A DNA stretch of 64,000 nt from Chloroflexota bacterium (GCA_028874075.1 JAPPLU010000076.1:1-64000); one strand, 5' to 3'; counted from the stretch's first letter, positions 17,220 to 26,882 are shown. Translations and numbers: made by a program. The notes: generated from the sequence alone by a model not told the origin.

Positions 17220-17543
17220 CTATTGCATTGGGGAGTAGGAGGTGGGCCGGAGAATATTGTTGAGCACTTTGGCATTGATAGGGCCATTTTTCTCCGTTTC
17301 CGCGCGCACCCGCTGCCAGTCCGGGTCGGCTTGGAAGGCGGCCCATTTGGTTTCCCGGTCGGCCAGGCTGTCGTAACCCAGCATGTAGACCAATCGGTTG
17401 CTGGTTCCGATTTCCTCGGTCCAGAACCCCACCACCTTGATGCCGTGCCGTTCAAAGAAGCCCACGGTGTGGTTGGCAAAGCGGTCGTTCAGGTCGGGAA
17501 GCCGTCCGGGCATGGTTTCGTAGATGCGCAGTTCGTAGATCAT
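17220..17543 (-). CDS. NIPSNAP-family protein
   Basis: A 107-residue ferredoxin-like-fold protein. MIYELRIYETMPGRLPDLNDRF is the typical NIPSNAP opening, followed by FFERHGIKVVGFWTEEIGTSN and LVYMLGYDSLADRE. Such small stress-responsive alpha/beta-barrel proteins often accompany catabolic genes, but no reaction is established. It stands 73 bp downstream of ruvB on the same strand. Confidence 0.85.
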   Translation of the reverse strand: MIYELRIYETMPGRLPDLNDRFANHTVGFFERHGIKVVGFWTEEIGTSNRLVYMLGYDSLADRETKWAAFQADPDWQRVRAETEKNGPINAKVLNNILRPTSYSPMQ

Positions 17544-17616
17544 ACTTGCTCCTGTTGCAGGGTGGATTCTTGAAAACGAAATGTCTGGAGACTATCTGCC
17601 GAGGCCGGATTCTTGC

Positions 17617-18693
17617 TCAGAATCCGGCTAGTTTGCCCTGGTCTGACGGGTCCTGCAGTCCCGGGGCTGTGCGTCCCAGGTGCTCGTATGCGCGGCGGGT
17701 GGTAACCCGCCCCCGCGGAGTACGTTCCAGGAAGCCCAGTTGCATCAAGTAGGGCTCCCAGACGTCCATAACCGTGTCGGAGTCTTCGCTGAGGGAGGCG
17801 GCCAGAGTTTCCAGCCCCACCGGACCGCCGCTGAACTTGTCCATGATATTGACCAGCAGGCGGTGATCAGTCTCGTCCAGGCCCAGGCCGTCGACCCGAA
17901 GGCGGTCAAGGGCGTCACGCGCAACGTCGCCGGTTATGTTCTCGTCCGCCACTACCAGGGCATAGTCCCGTGTGCGTTTGAGGAGGCGGTTGGCGATGCG
18001 GGGAGTGCCCCGGGACCGGGCCGCGACTTCTGAAATTCCCTCGCCGTCCGCCGTCACGCCAAGGATGTTGGCCGAACGCTTCACCACGACTTCCATGTCA
18101 GCCTGTTCGTAATAGTCCAGTCGGAAGACGGATCCGAACCGGTCTCGCAGGGGAGCGCTGATCAAGGAAAAGCGCGTGGTAGCTCCGATAAGAGTGAAGG
18201 GGTTAATGCGCAAGTTAATGTTTCTCGCTGCCAGCCCCTTGCCCACCATCCAGGACAGGAAAAAGTCCTCCATAGCGGAGTAAAGCACCTCTTCCACCGA
18301 ACGGTGAAGACGGTGAATTTCATCGATAAACAGGATGTCGTCGGGCTGCAAGGAGGTGAGGATTGCCGCCATGTCGCCGGCCCTCTCTATTGCTGGGCCG
18401 GATGTTACTTTAATATTGACGCCCATTTCGTTGGCGATGATGTGAGCAAGGGTGGTCTTGCCCAGCCCTGGGGGGCCGTAAAGGATAATATGGTCCAGGG
18501 GTTCGCCCCGCATCTTGGCGGCCTGGATGCCGATAGCAAGGTTTTCCTTCACCGGCGCCTGGCCCACGAACTCGCTCAGCCGGCGGGGCCGCAGAGAGAC
18601 ATCAGTATTCTCGTCGTCCGGTTGGGAATTGCCGGAGACTATGCGGGCGGAGGCTTCAGAGTAGCGGGGTTCAGCGGCACTGGAGTCAGTCAA
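17617..18693 (-). CDS. ruvB: Holliday junction branch-migration ATPase RuvB
   Basis: A 358-residue AAA+ motor that drives branch migration with RuvA. Walker A is GPPGLGKT (73-80), Walker B is FIDEIHR, sensor 1 is GATTRF, and the LRDRFG arginine-finger region follows, with the C-terminal winged helix ending [21 protein letters not shown]. The start appears to be TTG (18691-18693), since no upstream ATG or GTG is in frame; its ribosome site is weak. ruvA and ruvC are not adjacent. Confidence 0.95.
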   Translation of the reverse strand: MTDSSAAEPRYSEASARIVSGNSQPDDENTDVSLRPRRLSEFVGQAPVKENLAIGIQAAKMRGEPLDHIILYGPPGLGKTTLAHIIANEMGVNIKVTSGPAIERAGDMAAILTSLQPDDILFIDEIHRLHRSVEEVLYSAMEDFFLSWMVGKGLAARNINLRINPFTLIGATTRFSLISAPLRDRFGSVFRLDYYEQADMEVVVKRSANILGVTADGEGISEVAARSRGTPRIANRLLKRTRDYALVVADENITGDVARDALDRLRVDGLGLDETDHRLLVNIMDKFSGGPVGLETLAASLSEDSDTVMDVWEPYLMQLGFLERTPRGRVTTRRAYEHLGRTAPGLQDPSDQGKLAGF

Positions 18694-18873
18694 GTTACAT
18701 TTCCGGACTTACCTGGATAAAGGCTCCCGTTTTCCACCGAATTTCCGGCCTGGACACCGAAAGCGCTGGGGGAGTCTCCCTTTGGGCCATTCTAGGCCAG
18801 GCCCCGGATAGCGTCAAGGAGCGATTGTCATAACGAAATAGCGGTTGCGCATCGTCTATCGAGGTTCTCCCGG

Positions 18874-18901
18874 TTGAAAATAATGTCCTCCCGGATATAA
18901 T
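18874..18901 (+). promoter_or_regulatory. Promoter of the fakA-like gene
   Basis: TTGAAA, a 16-bp spacer, and TATAAT, ending about 48 bp before the ATG at 18949. Confidence 0.7.
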
Positions 18902-18948
18902 GTATCGCTAATGAAGTCCCACTCGGAATTGAATTGGCGGACCCTATT

Positions 18949-20598
18949 ATGCAGGTACTGAACGGAAGTGAACTGGCCGGCGCCCTGACCGCAGGTTTTC
19001 ATTGCCTGCAACGCTACCGCGACCCCATCAACGCCCTGAATGTCTATCCCGTCCCCGATGGCGACACCGGCACCAATATGCTGCTTACCATGCGGGCCGG
19101 CGTGGAAAAGTTGGCGCAGTCCGAAAGCGTCACCGCCGGTGAAGTGGCTTTCCAGATGGCCGATGGAACTTTCTGGGAGGCCCGAGGCAATAGCGGTGTC
19201 ATTTTATCCCAGTTTTTCAAGGGTATAGCAACCGGCCTGGAGGGCAGCGAAGTCTGCGCCGGCAGTGATCTGGCCCGGGCTTTCCGTGCCGCCACAGACG
19301 CAGCCTACAAGTCCGTGGGCAATCCGGTGGAAGGCACCATGCTTACCGTCATTCGCTATGTGGCGGAAGCGCTGGAGTCAAGTCTCCAGCAAGACGACAA
19401 CATTCTTTCGCTGTGGGCCACCGCCTACCAGGCCTCAAGAGATGCTCTGGACGCCACTCCTTCGATGCTGGCCAAGCTGCGGGAGGCAGGGGTGGTCGAT
19501 GCCGGCGGCATGGGGATTGTAGTGATCCTCGGCGGGGCTTACCTGCACCTGACCGGCGAGAACGTGGAAGATGCTGACCTGGAACTGGCCACTGCGGCAG
19601 GACAGATCGATCCGTCGCAATTGGATACCGTGTCCGTTGAAAGTGACTTTCTGGACTCTTCCGTGGAGTCGGAATGGGGTTACTGTACCCAGTTCCTCAT
19701 CCAGGGCGAAAACCTGGACATTGAGCGTGTTCGCGCCGAACTGGCCGAAAAGGCCGAGTCGCTGGTGATTGTGGGTGACGACCGGTTCATCCGGGTACAC
19801 GTTCACATGGAAGATCCAGGGGTGGCCCTGACCTATGCTGTGGAACTGGGGGAACTGGACCAGATCAAGATTGACAACATGAGCCTCCAGAACCAGGACT
19901 GGGCGTCCGGGCACCAGGAACGGAACACTCCCAAGTCTGGTATTGCCCTGGTGGCCGTGGCCCCGGGAGACGGGCTGGCCCAACTGTTCACCGATACCTC
20001 CGGGGCGCTGGTAGTCAGCGGAGGTCAGACCATGAACCCCAGCGTAGCCCAGCTAATTGGGGCGGCCGAGCGTTCGGGCGCCGAGGACGTAATACTCCTG
20101 CCCAATAACAAGAACGTGGCCATCACCGCTACCCAGGCGGCCGAACGAGAGAACGAGACCCAGCGCTTGCATGTGGTGCTTGCCACGACGGTGCAGCAAG
20201 GAATTGCCGCTGCCCTGGCCTTTAATTCCCAGGCGCCGGCGGAACAAAACCTTCAGGCCATGAATGAGGCTATTTCCGAAGTAGTCTCCATCGAGGTTAC
20301 TCGTTCGATCCGGGATACAACTCTGGGCGGGATTGAGGTATCCGAGGGGGATTACATGGGCCTGGTGGACGGGGACCTGGCAGTGGTGGAGAATTCGGCC
20401 GAGGCGGCCCTGCTGGCCTCGTTAACCGGATGTGAATTGACGGACGACCACATCGTGACTATCTACTGGGGAGTTGATACCGACCAGGAGACGGTTGAAG
20501 CTGTGGCCGCTGAAGTTGAAGGCCAGGCGCCCGGCATTCAGGTTGACCTGGTCTACGGGGGCCAGCCCCACTACCCATATTTTGTTTCCGTGGAGTAA
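18949..20598 (+). CDS. fakA: DAK2/FakA-like kinase subunit
   Basis: A 549-residue protein of the FakA (YloV) family. FakA phosphorylates fatty acids held by a DegV-type partner. The N-terminal DhaL/DAK2 ATP-binding domain has the Mg-binding signature NVYPVPDGDTGTN (Asp37, Asp39) and RGNSGVILSQF. The C-terminal DAK1-like domain includes LLPNNKNV and ends with VYGGQPHYPYFVSVE. The ATG at 18949 is used; a TTG 15 bp earlier is possible, and neither has a clear ribosome site. The next gene is a DegV-family protein, as expected for a fatty-acid kinase. Confidence 0.88.
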   Translation: MQVLNGSELAGALTAGFHCLQRYRDPINALNVYPVPDGDTGTNMLLTMRAGVEKLAQSESVTAGEVAFQMADGTFWEARGNSGVILSQFFKGIATGLEGSEVCAGSDLARAFRAATDAAYKSVGNPVEGTMLTVIRYVAEALESSLQQDDNILSLWATAYQASRDALDATPSMLAKLREAGVVDAGGMGIVVILGGAYLHLTGENVEDADLELATAAGQIDPSQLDTVSVESDFLDSSVESEWGYCTQFLIQGENLDIERVRAELAEKAESLVIVGDDRFIRVHVHMEDPGVALTYAVELGELDQIKIDNMSLQNQDWASGHQERNTPKSGIALVAVAPGDGLAQLFTDTSGALVVSGGQTMNPSVAQLIGAAERSGAEDVILLPNNKNVAITATQAAERENETQRLHVVLATTVQQGIAAALAFNSQAPAEQNLQAMNEAISEVVSIEVTRSIRDTTLGGIEVSEGDYMGLVDGDLAVVENSAEAALLASLTGCELTDDHIVTIYWGVDTDQETVEAVAAEVEGQAPGIQVDLVYGGQPHYPYFVSVE

Positions 20599-20603
20599 GC
20601 CGG

Positions 20604-21443
20604 ATGGCAGTACGCATAGTTACCGACAGCACCTCAGATCTGAACCCCACCCAGGCCCAGGAACTGGGTGTTACCGTCGTGCCGGCCAATGTGATAATCG
20701 ATGATGTCACCTACCGGGATGGGCTGGACATGACGTCGGACGAGTTTTACCGGCGACTGGTGGCGGGCCCCAGCCTGCCCACTACATCCCAGCCCTCAGT
20801 GGGCACCTTCCAGGCCGCCTACCAGGAGATTCTCGACCAGGGAGACGAGATAGTCTCCATCCACGTTTCGGGCAAACTGAGCGGCACGGTCAATTCTGCG
20901 GAGCAGGCTAAAGCCAGCCTGGGTGACGACGCTCCCATTGCCGTAGTTGACTCGGGCGGCACCTCTATTGCGCTGGCCCTGATTGTCGCCGCCGCGGCCG
21001 GTACTGCCGGGCAAGCTTCTTCCTGCCAGGAAGCGGCAGAGGAGGTACTCCGCAACCTGCCTCGCACATCGGCGGTCTTCGCCCTGGACACCCTGGAATA
21101 CCTTCAAAAGGGCGGCCGCATCGGCAAAGCGCAGGCTTTCGTGGGTTCTCTCTTGAGTGTCAAACCCATACTTACTCTGGTGGAAGGCGAGGTACACCCA
21201 CTGGAGCGGCCTCGCAACCACCAGCGAGCTATGCGCCGACTGGCCGAACTTACCCGGGAGAAGGGGCCCGCTTCACGCCTGGGCATTGCCTATAGCACCG
21301 ACGAGGCATGGGCCTCCGAACTGCAAGCAAGCCTGGCCGACGTGGTTTCGGCAGACCAGGTTATGACGGTTCGGTTCGGTCCGGCCCTGGGTACTTACGT
21401 GGGGCCACGAGCGGTAGGTGTTGCGGTGACATCTGCCGGGTAG
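20604..21443 (+). CDS. DegV-family (FakB-like) fatty-acid-binding protein
   Basis: A 279-residue DegV-fold protein. MAVRIVTDSTSDL is the classic start, and PTTSQPSVGTF, HVSGKLSGT and GRIGKAQAFVGSLLSVKPIL form the lipid-binding family blocks. In Firmicutes such proteins present fatty acids to FakA. Its position 5 bp after the fakA-like gene supports that job here, with acyl phosphate as the product. Confidence 0.9.
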   Translation: MAVRIVTDSTSDLNPTQAQELGVTVVPANVIIDDVTYRDGLDMTSDEFYRRLVAGPSLPTTSQPSVGTFQAAYQEILDQGDEIVSIHVSGKLSGTVNSAEQAKASLGDDAPIAVVDSGGTSIALALIVAAAAGTAGQASSCQEAAEEVLRNLPRTSAVFALDTLEYLQKGGRIGKAQAFVGSLLSVKPILTLVEGEVHPLERPRNHQRAMRRLAELTREKGPASRLGIAYSTDEAWASELQASLADVVSADQVMTVRFGPALGTYVGPRAVGVAVTSAG

Positions 21444-21512
21444 TAGCGTTCCCCAGTTTCTTCGCCGGTCGTTCCTGCCCCAATTTCAGCCTTGGTGTCT
21501 TCGTTACCTGCT

Positions 21513-24011
21513 ATGCGTTCCCGTTCCGCCAAATCCGAAGATTGGACCCAATCGTTCCGGAACATTCTGGAACTTGAGCGGGCCAACGGATTCAACGACC
21601 GGGCCGTGATTGGAGGTATGGACGGATTCGTCCGCCGCTGGTCTGAGGCTATGAGCGGGTACGTGAGTAATGCCCAGGAGAGCAGAGAATTATTGCGACC
21701 CGTCTACGAAAGGATGACCACTTCCAATAGAGAGGAGTGGGTAGACTGGTGGTTGGATACGCTGGCCGTAAATGCCATTACTACAGAAGTAGAACTAAGC
21801 CCTCCGACGAAAGCTGCACCTGACCCTTCCCGCTCCTCTAAAGCCACGCCCCAGAAGGCCAAGCAAACGGAGAAAGCTACTGCCTCCATTACTCTGGACT
21901 CTCCTGTTGTCTGGCTGAAAAGGGTTACTTCCAAAACGGCAGGACAGCTGGAAAAGCTGGGAATAGACACCCTTCGCGACCTGCTTTATCACTTCCCCCA
22001 CCGGCATATTGACTACTCCCGGAGGGCAAAAGTATCGGAACTTTGGCCGGGTCAGGATGTGACGGTAGTGGGCCGCATATCTGAGGCACGGGAGATTCCC
22101 CTTGGCAGAAGTCGCCGCAAGGCCACCGAAGCAGTGCTGTCCGACGAAACCGGCAGCGTCAGGATAACCTGGTTCAACCAGGGCTTCCTGGCCCGCACCT
22201 TGAAATCTGGCACCGATTTGGCAGTCAGCGGAAAAGTGGATGCCTTTCAGAATCGTCCCGTCTTCGAATCGCCCGAGTACGATATCCTGCGTCCAGGGCA
22301 GGAGCCTGTCAGTACGGGCAGGCTGGTGCCGGTCTATCCCTTGACTGCTGGCCTGGTGGGGCGGACCCTTCGGGGTCTTACCTGGCAGATCCTTCAAGAC
22401 TTTCTGAGGGAATTGGAAGAGACTTCGCCCGAGGATATACTCTTCCGAGCTTCGTTATTGCCCCTGTCCACCGCGCTGCTTCAGGCCCACTACCCCGACA
22501 GTCTGCAGAACCGTGACCGGGCCCGCCGGCGCCTGGCATTTGACGAATTGCTTACTTTACAACTGTCAGTGCTGTCCCGCCGCCAAAAGGAAGTAGGACT
22601 GCTGGAAGGGGTCCGAATCGAAGCAGGAACGGAATTCCTGGATGGATTCTTGTCCGGCCTGCCATTCAGCCTCACTGGAGCACAGCGACGGTGCCTCGAC
22701 GAAATCCTGGGTGATATGGCGCGGGGCGCCCAGCCCATGAACCGGCTGCTGCAGGGCGAAGTCGGCAGCGGCAAGACCGTGGTGGTACTGATTGCCCTGC
22801 TTGCGGCAATTTCCAGGGGTTACCAGGGGGCGATTATGGTGCCCACGGAAGTGCTGGCTGAACAGCATTTCCAGACGGTAACCCGGCTATTGGGGGGGTT
22901 GGCCGATACAACCCAGTCGGAGAACTTGCTGACCGTGTACCTGGAGGCCCTGGGCAGACCAATGACCGTGGGCCTGCTCACGGGAAGCACCAGGGCCCGC
23001 CCCCGCAACCGTCTGAAAGCCCTGGCCGCCGAGGGAACCCTCGACCTGCTTATTGGCACCCACGCCCTCATTCAGGAGGGGGTTGAAATGCCCCGTCTGG
23101 CCCTGGCGGTGATGGACGAGCAACACCGCTTTGGCGTGATGCAGCGTTCAGCACTGCGGCAGAAGAGCGAAGAGAATCCCCACACCCTGGTGATGTCCGC
23201 AACGCCCATTCCCCGCACACTGACCCTGACGCTATACGGTGATCTGGACATTTCCGTCATTGACGAACTGCCCCCGGGGAGGCAGGAAATTCAAACCCGG
23301 TACGTGGATTCGGAGCGTCGGGAGGCGGCCTATGGCTTCATCAGGCGGGAGGTAGGGGGCGGTCGGCAGGCTTTCATAGTTTGCCCGCTGGTCGAAGAAT
23401 CCGAAGCCATCGAGGCCAAGGCCGCGTCTGACGAATACGAGAGGTTGTCCAGGGAAATCTTCCCGGATCTCAAGCTGGGCCTGCTTCACGGCAGGATGTC
23501 CGCTGCGGAGAAGGACCGGGTTATGCGCCAATTCCGGGACCGGGAACTGGACATACTGGTAACCACGGCGGTGGTGGAGGTTGGAATCGATGTGCCCAAC
23601 GCAACGGTAATGTTGATCGAAGGGGCCGATCGGTTCGGCTTGTCCCAGCTACACCAGTTTCGTGGCCGCGTGGGGAGGGGCGAACACAAGAGTTACTGCA
23701 TCTTGATGTCGGAAAACCCTTCCAACCTGGCCCAGGAACGGCTTTCCGCATTGGAACGTACCCGGGACGGATTTGAGCTGGCGGAAATTGACCTGAACCT
23801 GCGGGGCCCCGGCGACTTCTTTGGCACTCGGCAGAGCGGGCTACCCAATTTGAGAATGGCTCGGTTGTCAGACCGGGACCTTTTGGACCAGGCCCGCCAG
23901 GAGGCCATGAAGATAATGGAAGAAGACCCAGACCTGGAAAGTGACCGGCATGCCGGCCTGGCGGCGCAGGTGGCCAGGTTCATGGAACAAGTAAGCGGGG
24001 AAATGAGCTAG
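21513..24011 (+). CDS. recG: ATP-dependent DNA helicase RecG
   Basis: An 832-residue superfamily 2 helicase that remodels stalled forks and junctions. It has an N-terminal extension of about 130 residues rich in Lys, Ser and Pro, an OB-fold wedge domain (GQDVTVVGRI), Walker A GEVGSGKT (about 415-422), the DEQH box (about 535) and the C-terminal helicase motif QFRGRVGRGEHKSYC. The start is uncertain: ATG at 21513 or TTG at 21492, both with poor ribosome sites. A fakA-recG neighbourhood also occurs in Firmicutes. Confidence 0.94.
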   Translation: MRSRSAKSEDWTQSFRNILELERANGFNDRAVIGGMDGFVRRWSEAMSGYVSNAQESRELLRPVYERMTTSNREEWVDWWLDTLAVNAITTEVELSPPTKAAPDPSRSSKATPQKAKQTEKATASITLDSPVVWLKRVTSKTAGQLEKLGIDTLRDLLYHFPHRHIDYSRRAKVSELWPGQDVTVVGRISEAREIPLGRSRRKATEAVLSDETGSVRITWFNQGFLARTLKSGTDLAVSGKVDAFQNRPVFESPEYDILRPGQEPVSTGRLVPVYPLTAGLVGRTLRGLTWQILQDFLRELEETSPEDILFRASLLPLSTALLQAHYPDSLQNRDRARRRLAFDELLTLQLSVLSRRQKEVGLLEGVRIEAGTEFLDGFLSGLPFSLTGAQRRCLDEILGDMARGAQPMNRLLQGEVGSGKTVVVLIALLAAISRGYQGAIMVPTEVLAEQHFQTVTRLLGGLADTTQSENLLTVYLEALGRPMTVGLLTGSTRARPRNRLKALAAEGTLDLLIGTHALIQEGVEMPRLALAVMDEQHRFGVMQRSALRQKSEENPHTLVMSATPIPRTLTLTLYGDLDISVIDELPPGRQEIQTRYVDSERREAAYGFIRREVGGGRQAFIVCPLVEESEAIEAKAASDEYERLSREIFPDLKLGLLHGRMSAAEKDRVMRQFRDRELDILVTTAVVEVGIDVPNATVMLIEGADRFGLSQLHQFRGRVGRGEHKSYCILMSENPSNLAQERLSALERTRDGFELAEIDLNLRGPGDFFGTRQSGLPNLRMARLSDRDLLDQARQEAMKIMEEDPDLESDRHAGLAAQVARFMEQVSGEMS

Positions 24012-24022
24012 AATCCAGGGCC

Positions 24023-24697
24023 TTAAACGCTGGACCTGAACCTGTACCCCACGTTCCAAATGGTCTCGATGAAGGAGTTGTCCGGGTCTTCAATCTTGGA
24101 ACGAAGCCTTCTGACGTGAACGTCTACGGTACGAGTGCCGCCCAGGTAGTCGTAACCCCAAACCTGGCTCAAAAGCACGTCCCGCGAGTACACCCTTCCG
24201 GGGTTGGAGGCCAGTAACACCAGCAGCTGAAACTCCTTGTAGGTCAGAGAAACCCGCCGCCCTGCCATCATCACGTCGTACTTTTCGAGGTCGATAACCA
24301 GGTCGCCAATCTTGAGAAGCTGTCCACCGGTGGGCCCGCTGACCCGGAAAATGGCCTGCTTGAGCCGGGCCAACAGTTCGTTCTGTTCAATCGGGTTTAC
24401 AATGAACTCGTCCGGATTCATTGACGGATCATAGTCTGCCAGTCCTTCGTTGGGCACGACGGCCAGCACGGGAACTTTAAGGTTCCGGCACCCTGCTACA
24501 ATCTCCTGGCATTCCACCGGCCTGAAAGAAGCTACGTCCAGTACCACCGCATCCATATTGGTGTGGTCCGACTCTGCGGCGTCCTCCACCTGTGAAAGCT
24601 CTGACCCAAAGAGGCAGGACAGGCCTGTCCGGCTCATGGTTTCCAGCAAGCCCTGCAGCCCGTTGCCGTGGGCGGCCAGCAAGAATACGGTGTACAC
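24023..24697 (-). CDS. OmpR/PhoB-family regulator with atypical receiver
   Basis: A 224-residue protein with a CheY-like N-terminal domain and a PhoB-type winged helix. The DNA-binding half reads VSLTYKEFQLLVLLASNPG, LLSQVWGYDY and RTVDVHVRRLRSKIE, which is textbook. The receiver half keeps an aspartate at the phosphorylation strand (AVVLD) but lacks the acidic pair after strand 1 (LLAAHGNG instead of DD) and has Asn-Pro where the Lys-Pro switch is expected. No histidine kinase lies nearby. The GTG at 24697 is favoured over 24772, because a promoter lies between them. Confidence 0.85.
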   Translation of the reverse strand: MYTVFLLAAHGNGLQGLLETMSRTGLSCLFGSELSQVEDAAESDHTNMDAVVLDVASFRPVECQEIVAGCRNLKVPVLAVVPNEGLADYDPSMNPDEFIVNPIEQNELLARLKQAIFRVSGPTGGQLLKIGDLVIDLEKYDVMMAGRRVSLTYKEFQLLVLLASNPGRVYSRDVLLSQVWGYDYLGGTRTVDVHVRRLRSKIEDPDNSFIETIWNVGYRFRSSV

Positions 24698-24738
24698 CGT
24701 TATGCCCCCGAAGTAATGGGTGGTCAGCGAATGGCGTA

Positions 24739-24767
24739 AGTATATTAGATTTTCAGGGATGCACCAA
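24739..24767 (-). promoter_or_regulatory. Promoter of the OmpR-family regulator
   Basis: On the minus strand TTGGTG, a 17-bp spacer, and TATACT. Its position excludes the upstream GTG at 24772 as start codon. Confidence 0.55.
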
Positions 24768-24830
24768 ATCACTTGCCGTAGGGATCTCCTTTTGCTTTAG
24801 GTGTATTTCACAGCCTTTGCACTGCGGCGA

Positions 24831-24860
24831 TTGACTGTCAGCTACCGGCGAGAATAGTAT
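24831..24860 (+). promoter_or_regulatory. Candidate promoter of the DUF1445/DUF4392 pair
   Basis: TTGACT, an 18-bp spacer, and TAGTAT, about 90 bp before the ATG at 24949. Confidence 0.45.
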
Positions 24861-24948
24861 TGAGTACCCTGACCGGTCCTGAGCTGTTCCAGGCAGGGAC
24901 AGTTTCATCTCAGCAGTAGCTACTTTTCGTAACTACGTGGAGGAAGCC

Positions 24949-25743
24949 ATGGCCACCCAGTCTTTACCCACGACCCCACAGGAGACCTGGCAGAGGATCC
25001 GGGCCAACGACTGGCGAGGGGTAACCTCGGGTGTTGCCCCCGGACACGTTCAAGCCAACCTGGCCATATTGCCTAAAGACCTGGCCTTTGATTTTCTGCT
25101 GTTCTGCCAGCGAAACCCGCGTCCCTGCCCGCTGCTGGAAGTAATCGAGGCCGGAGAGGTGGAACCGAGCCTGACTGCGCCCGGCGCTGATATCCGGACC
25201 GACATCCCCCATTACCGGGTTTACGAAAACGGCGAGTTCACGCGGGAAGTGGACTCCCTGGTGGACATCTGGCGGGATGACCTGGTCTCTTTCCTGCTGG
25301 GCTGCAGCTTCTCCTTCGAAACGGCTATGTTTGACGCCGGCATTCCCCTTCGTCACCAGGAGATGAACTGCAATGTACCAATGTACGTCACAGGCATAGA
25401 CACCAACCCGGCCGGGGTCTTCTCCGGCCCCATGGTGGTCAGCATGCGCCCGGTACAACACGACAAGATAGTGCGGGCAGTGCAGGTTACGTCCCGCTTT
25501 CCCGCCACCCATGGCGCTCCGGTCCACATTGGCGACCCCTCAGTAATCGGTATCGGTGACATTGACCGCCCCGACTTTGGAGACAGAGTGGAAATCCGCC
25601 CCGGGGAGGAACCCGTGTTCTGGGCCTGCGGCGTAACTCCCCAGGCCGTGGCCCTGAATTGCAAACCGTCGCTGATGATTACCCACGCCCCAGGCCACAT
25701 GTTTGTGACCGCCCAGCGGGACGCCGACTACGCCGTCTTGTAG
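24949..25743 (+). CDS. DUF1445 protein (D-glutamate cyclase N-terminal half-like)
   Basis: A 264-residue protein of the UPF0317/DUF1445 family, often labelled putative hydro-lyase. Family blocks seen are RANDWRGVTSGVAPGHVQANL, FLLGCSFSFE, RHQEMNCNVPMY and MRPV, plus the closing ITHAPGHMFVTAQRD. The ATG at 24949 has GGAGGAAG upstream. The human D-glutamate cyclase DGLUCY carries a DUF1445 region and a DUF4392 region in one chain, and the next gene here is DUF4392, so the two may act together on D-glutamate/5-oxo-D-proline. That role is inferred. Confidence 0.88.
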   Translation: MATQSLPTTPQETWQRIRANDWRGVTSGVAPGHVQANLAILPKDLAFDFLLFCQRNPRPCPLLEVIEAGEVEPSLTAPGADIRTDIPHYRVYENGEFTREVDSLVDIWRDDLVSFLLGCSFSFETAMFDAGIPLRHQEMNCNVPMYVTGIDTNPAGVFSGPMVVSMRPVQHDKIVRAVQVTSRFPATHGAPVHIGDPSVIGIGDIDRPDFGDRVEIRPGEEPVFWACGVTPQAVALNCKPSLMITHAPGHMFVTAQRDADYAVL

Positions 25744-25790
25744 ACCAGCGACCATTCCCTGTCCCGTAGCCGTTACGTGAGGTTTAGCAG

Positions 25791-26651
25791 ATGAATTTCG
25801 GCGGTGAGACCATCGAGGACATCATCCTTTCAGAGGACAAGCGCGGTGTTTCGGAACTCAGGCCCTTCCTCCCTGCCGACTTTTGCGATCAGGCCGCCCG
25901 CTACATACTGGACCACCCGGGCAAGGTGGCCATCATTACGGGGTTTTACATCCTGACCGCAGGGCAGCATGAAACCGACGGGCCGCCGGGGGCTATCGCT
26001 ATGGGCAATGCCCTGGAGGCATTGGGAAACCAGGTAACCTACGTAACCGACAGCCACACGGCTCCGATGATGCGCAAGTGGCTGGGTGAAGGGGGCGACG
26101 TGGTGGATTTTCCCATAGCCGGCGAGTTGGAGAGCAGGGAAGCCGCCAGTCAATTGTTGGACGAACTGAGTCCCGACTTGCTGATCTCCATAGAGCGGTG
26201 TGGTCGAAGTGCCAGCGACGTATATCTGAACATGCTTTCCCGCGACATCACCGAATACACCGCTCGGCTGGATTATCTCTTCGAGCATGGGGTGCCGTCG
26301 GTGGGCATCGGCGATGGGGGAAACGAGATTGGCATGGGCAACGTGGCGGAGCACATACCCCCGGTAGACCGCCTGCCCGACGAGCCGGCAATCAGCACTG
26401 TGGACAGGCTGGTCCTGGCCAGCGTGTCCAACTGGGGCGGCTACGGGTTGGTGGCGGCCATGTCGCGCCTGGCGGGCCGCAACCTTCTCCCGTCTTTAGA
26501 AGAGGATGCCAAGCTGATAACCGAAATGGTGGACGACGGCGCCGTAGACGGTGGCTCAGGTCAGAACCGCTATTACGTGGACAATTTCACGCTGGAAGAG
26601 AACGCCGAACTCCTGGTTTTGCTTCACGAGAAGGTCAAAGAGGCGTTGTAA
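25791..26651 (+). CDS. DUF4392 protein (D-glutamate cyclase C-terminal half-like)
   Basis: A 286-residue protein of the DUF4392 family. ITGFYILTAGQHETDGPPGAI is the typical N-terminal nucleotide-like loop, followed by SIERCGRSASDVYLNM, VGIGDGGNEIGMGNV and SNWGGYGLVAAMSRL. It starts 47 bp after the DUF1445 gene in the same direction. The family matches the second part of eukaryotic D-glutamate cyclase, which suggests a two-gene version of that enzyme. Confidence 0.88.
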   Translation: MNFGGETIEDIILSEDKRGVSELRPFLPADFCDQAARYILDHPGKVAIITGFYILTAGQHETDGPPGAIAMGNALEALGNQVTYVTDSHTAPMMRKWLGEGGDVVDFPIAGELESREAASQLLDELSPDLLISIERCGRSASDVYLNMLSRDITEYTARLDYLFEHGVPSVGIGDGGNEIGMGNVAEHIPPVDRLPDEPAISTVDRLVLASVSNWGGYGLVAAMSRLAGRNLLPSLEEDAKLITEMVDDGAVDGGSGQNRYYVDNFTLEENAELLVLLHEKVKEAL

Positions 26652-26816
26652 GAGAGTCGCTGCAGCAAGAATGACAAACGAAGTCCTGTCTTTTACGCCC
26701 ATTAAGCCTTTAAAAGAGTAGATCTCCTGTTACATCCCAAAGATTCAACGATTGTTCAGACTGCGGACTATCCTCCGCCAATTCGGTGGCAGTTAGCCGG
26801 TTAGCTGAGAATGACT

Positions 26817-26841
26817 GAGGGCGGGTGTTGTACCTGCCCTC
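26817..26841 (+). terminator. GGGCGGGT-type terminator hairpin
   Basis: GAGGGCGGGT pairs with ACCTGCCCTC around a 5-nt loop, and TGGGTTGTT follows. It lies downstream of the DUF4392 gene. Confidence 0.65.
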
Positions 26842-26859
26842 TGGGTTGTTATGCGCAAG

Positions 26860-26880
26860 CGCCTGCGGATGGCGCAGGCG
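26860..26880. terminator. Hairpin at the end of the MmgE/PrpD gene
   Basis: A perfect 8-bp stem CGCCTGCG/CGCAGGCG with a 5-nt loop, immediately beyond the minus-strand MmgE/PrpD stop codon. Confidence 0.5.
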
Positions 26881-26882
26881 TT

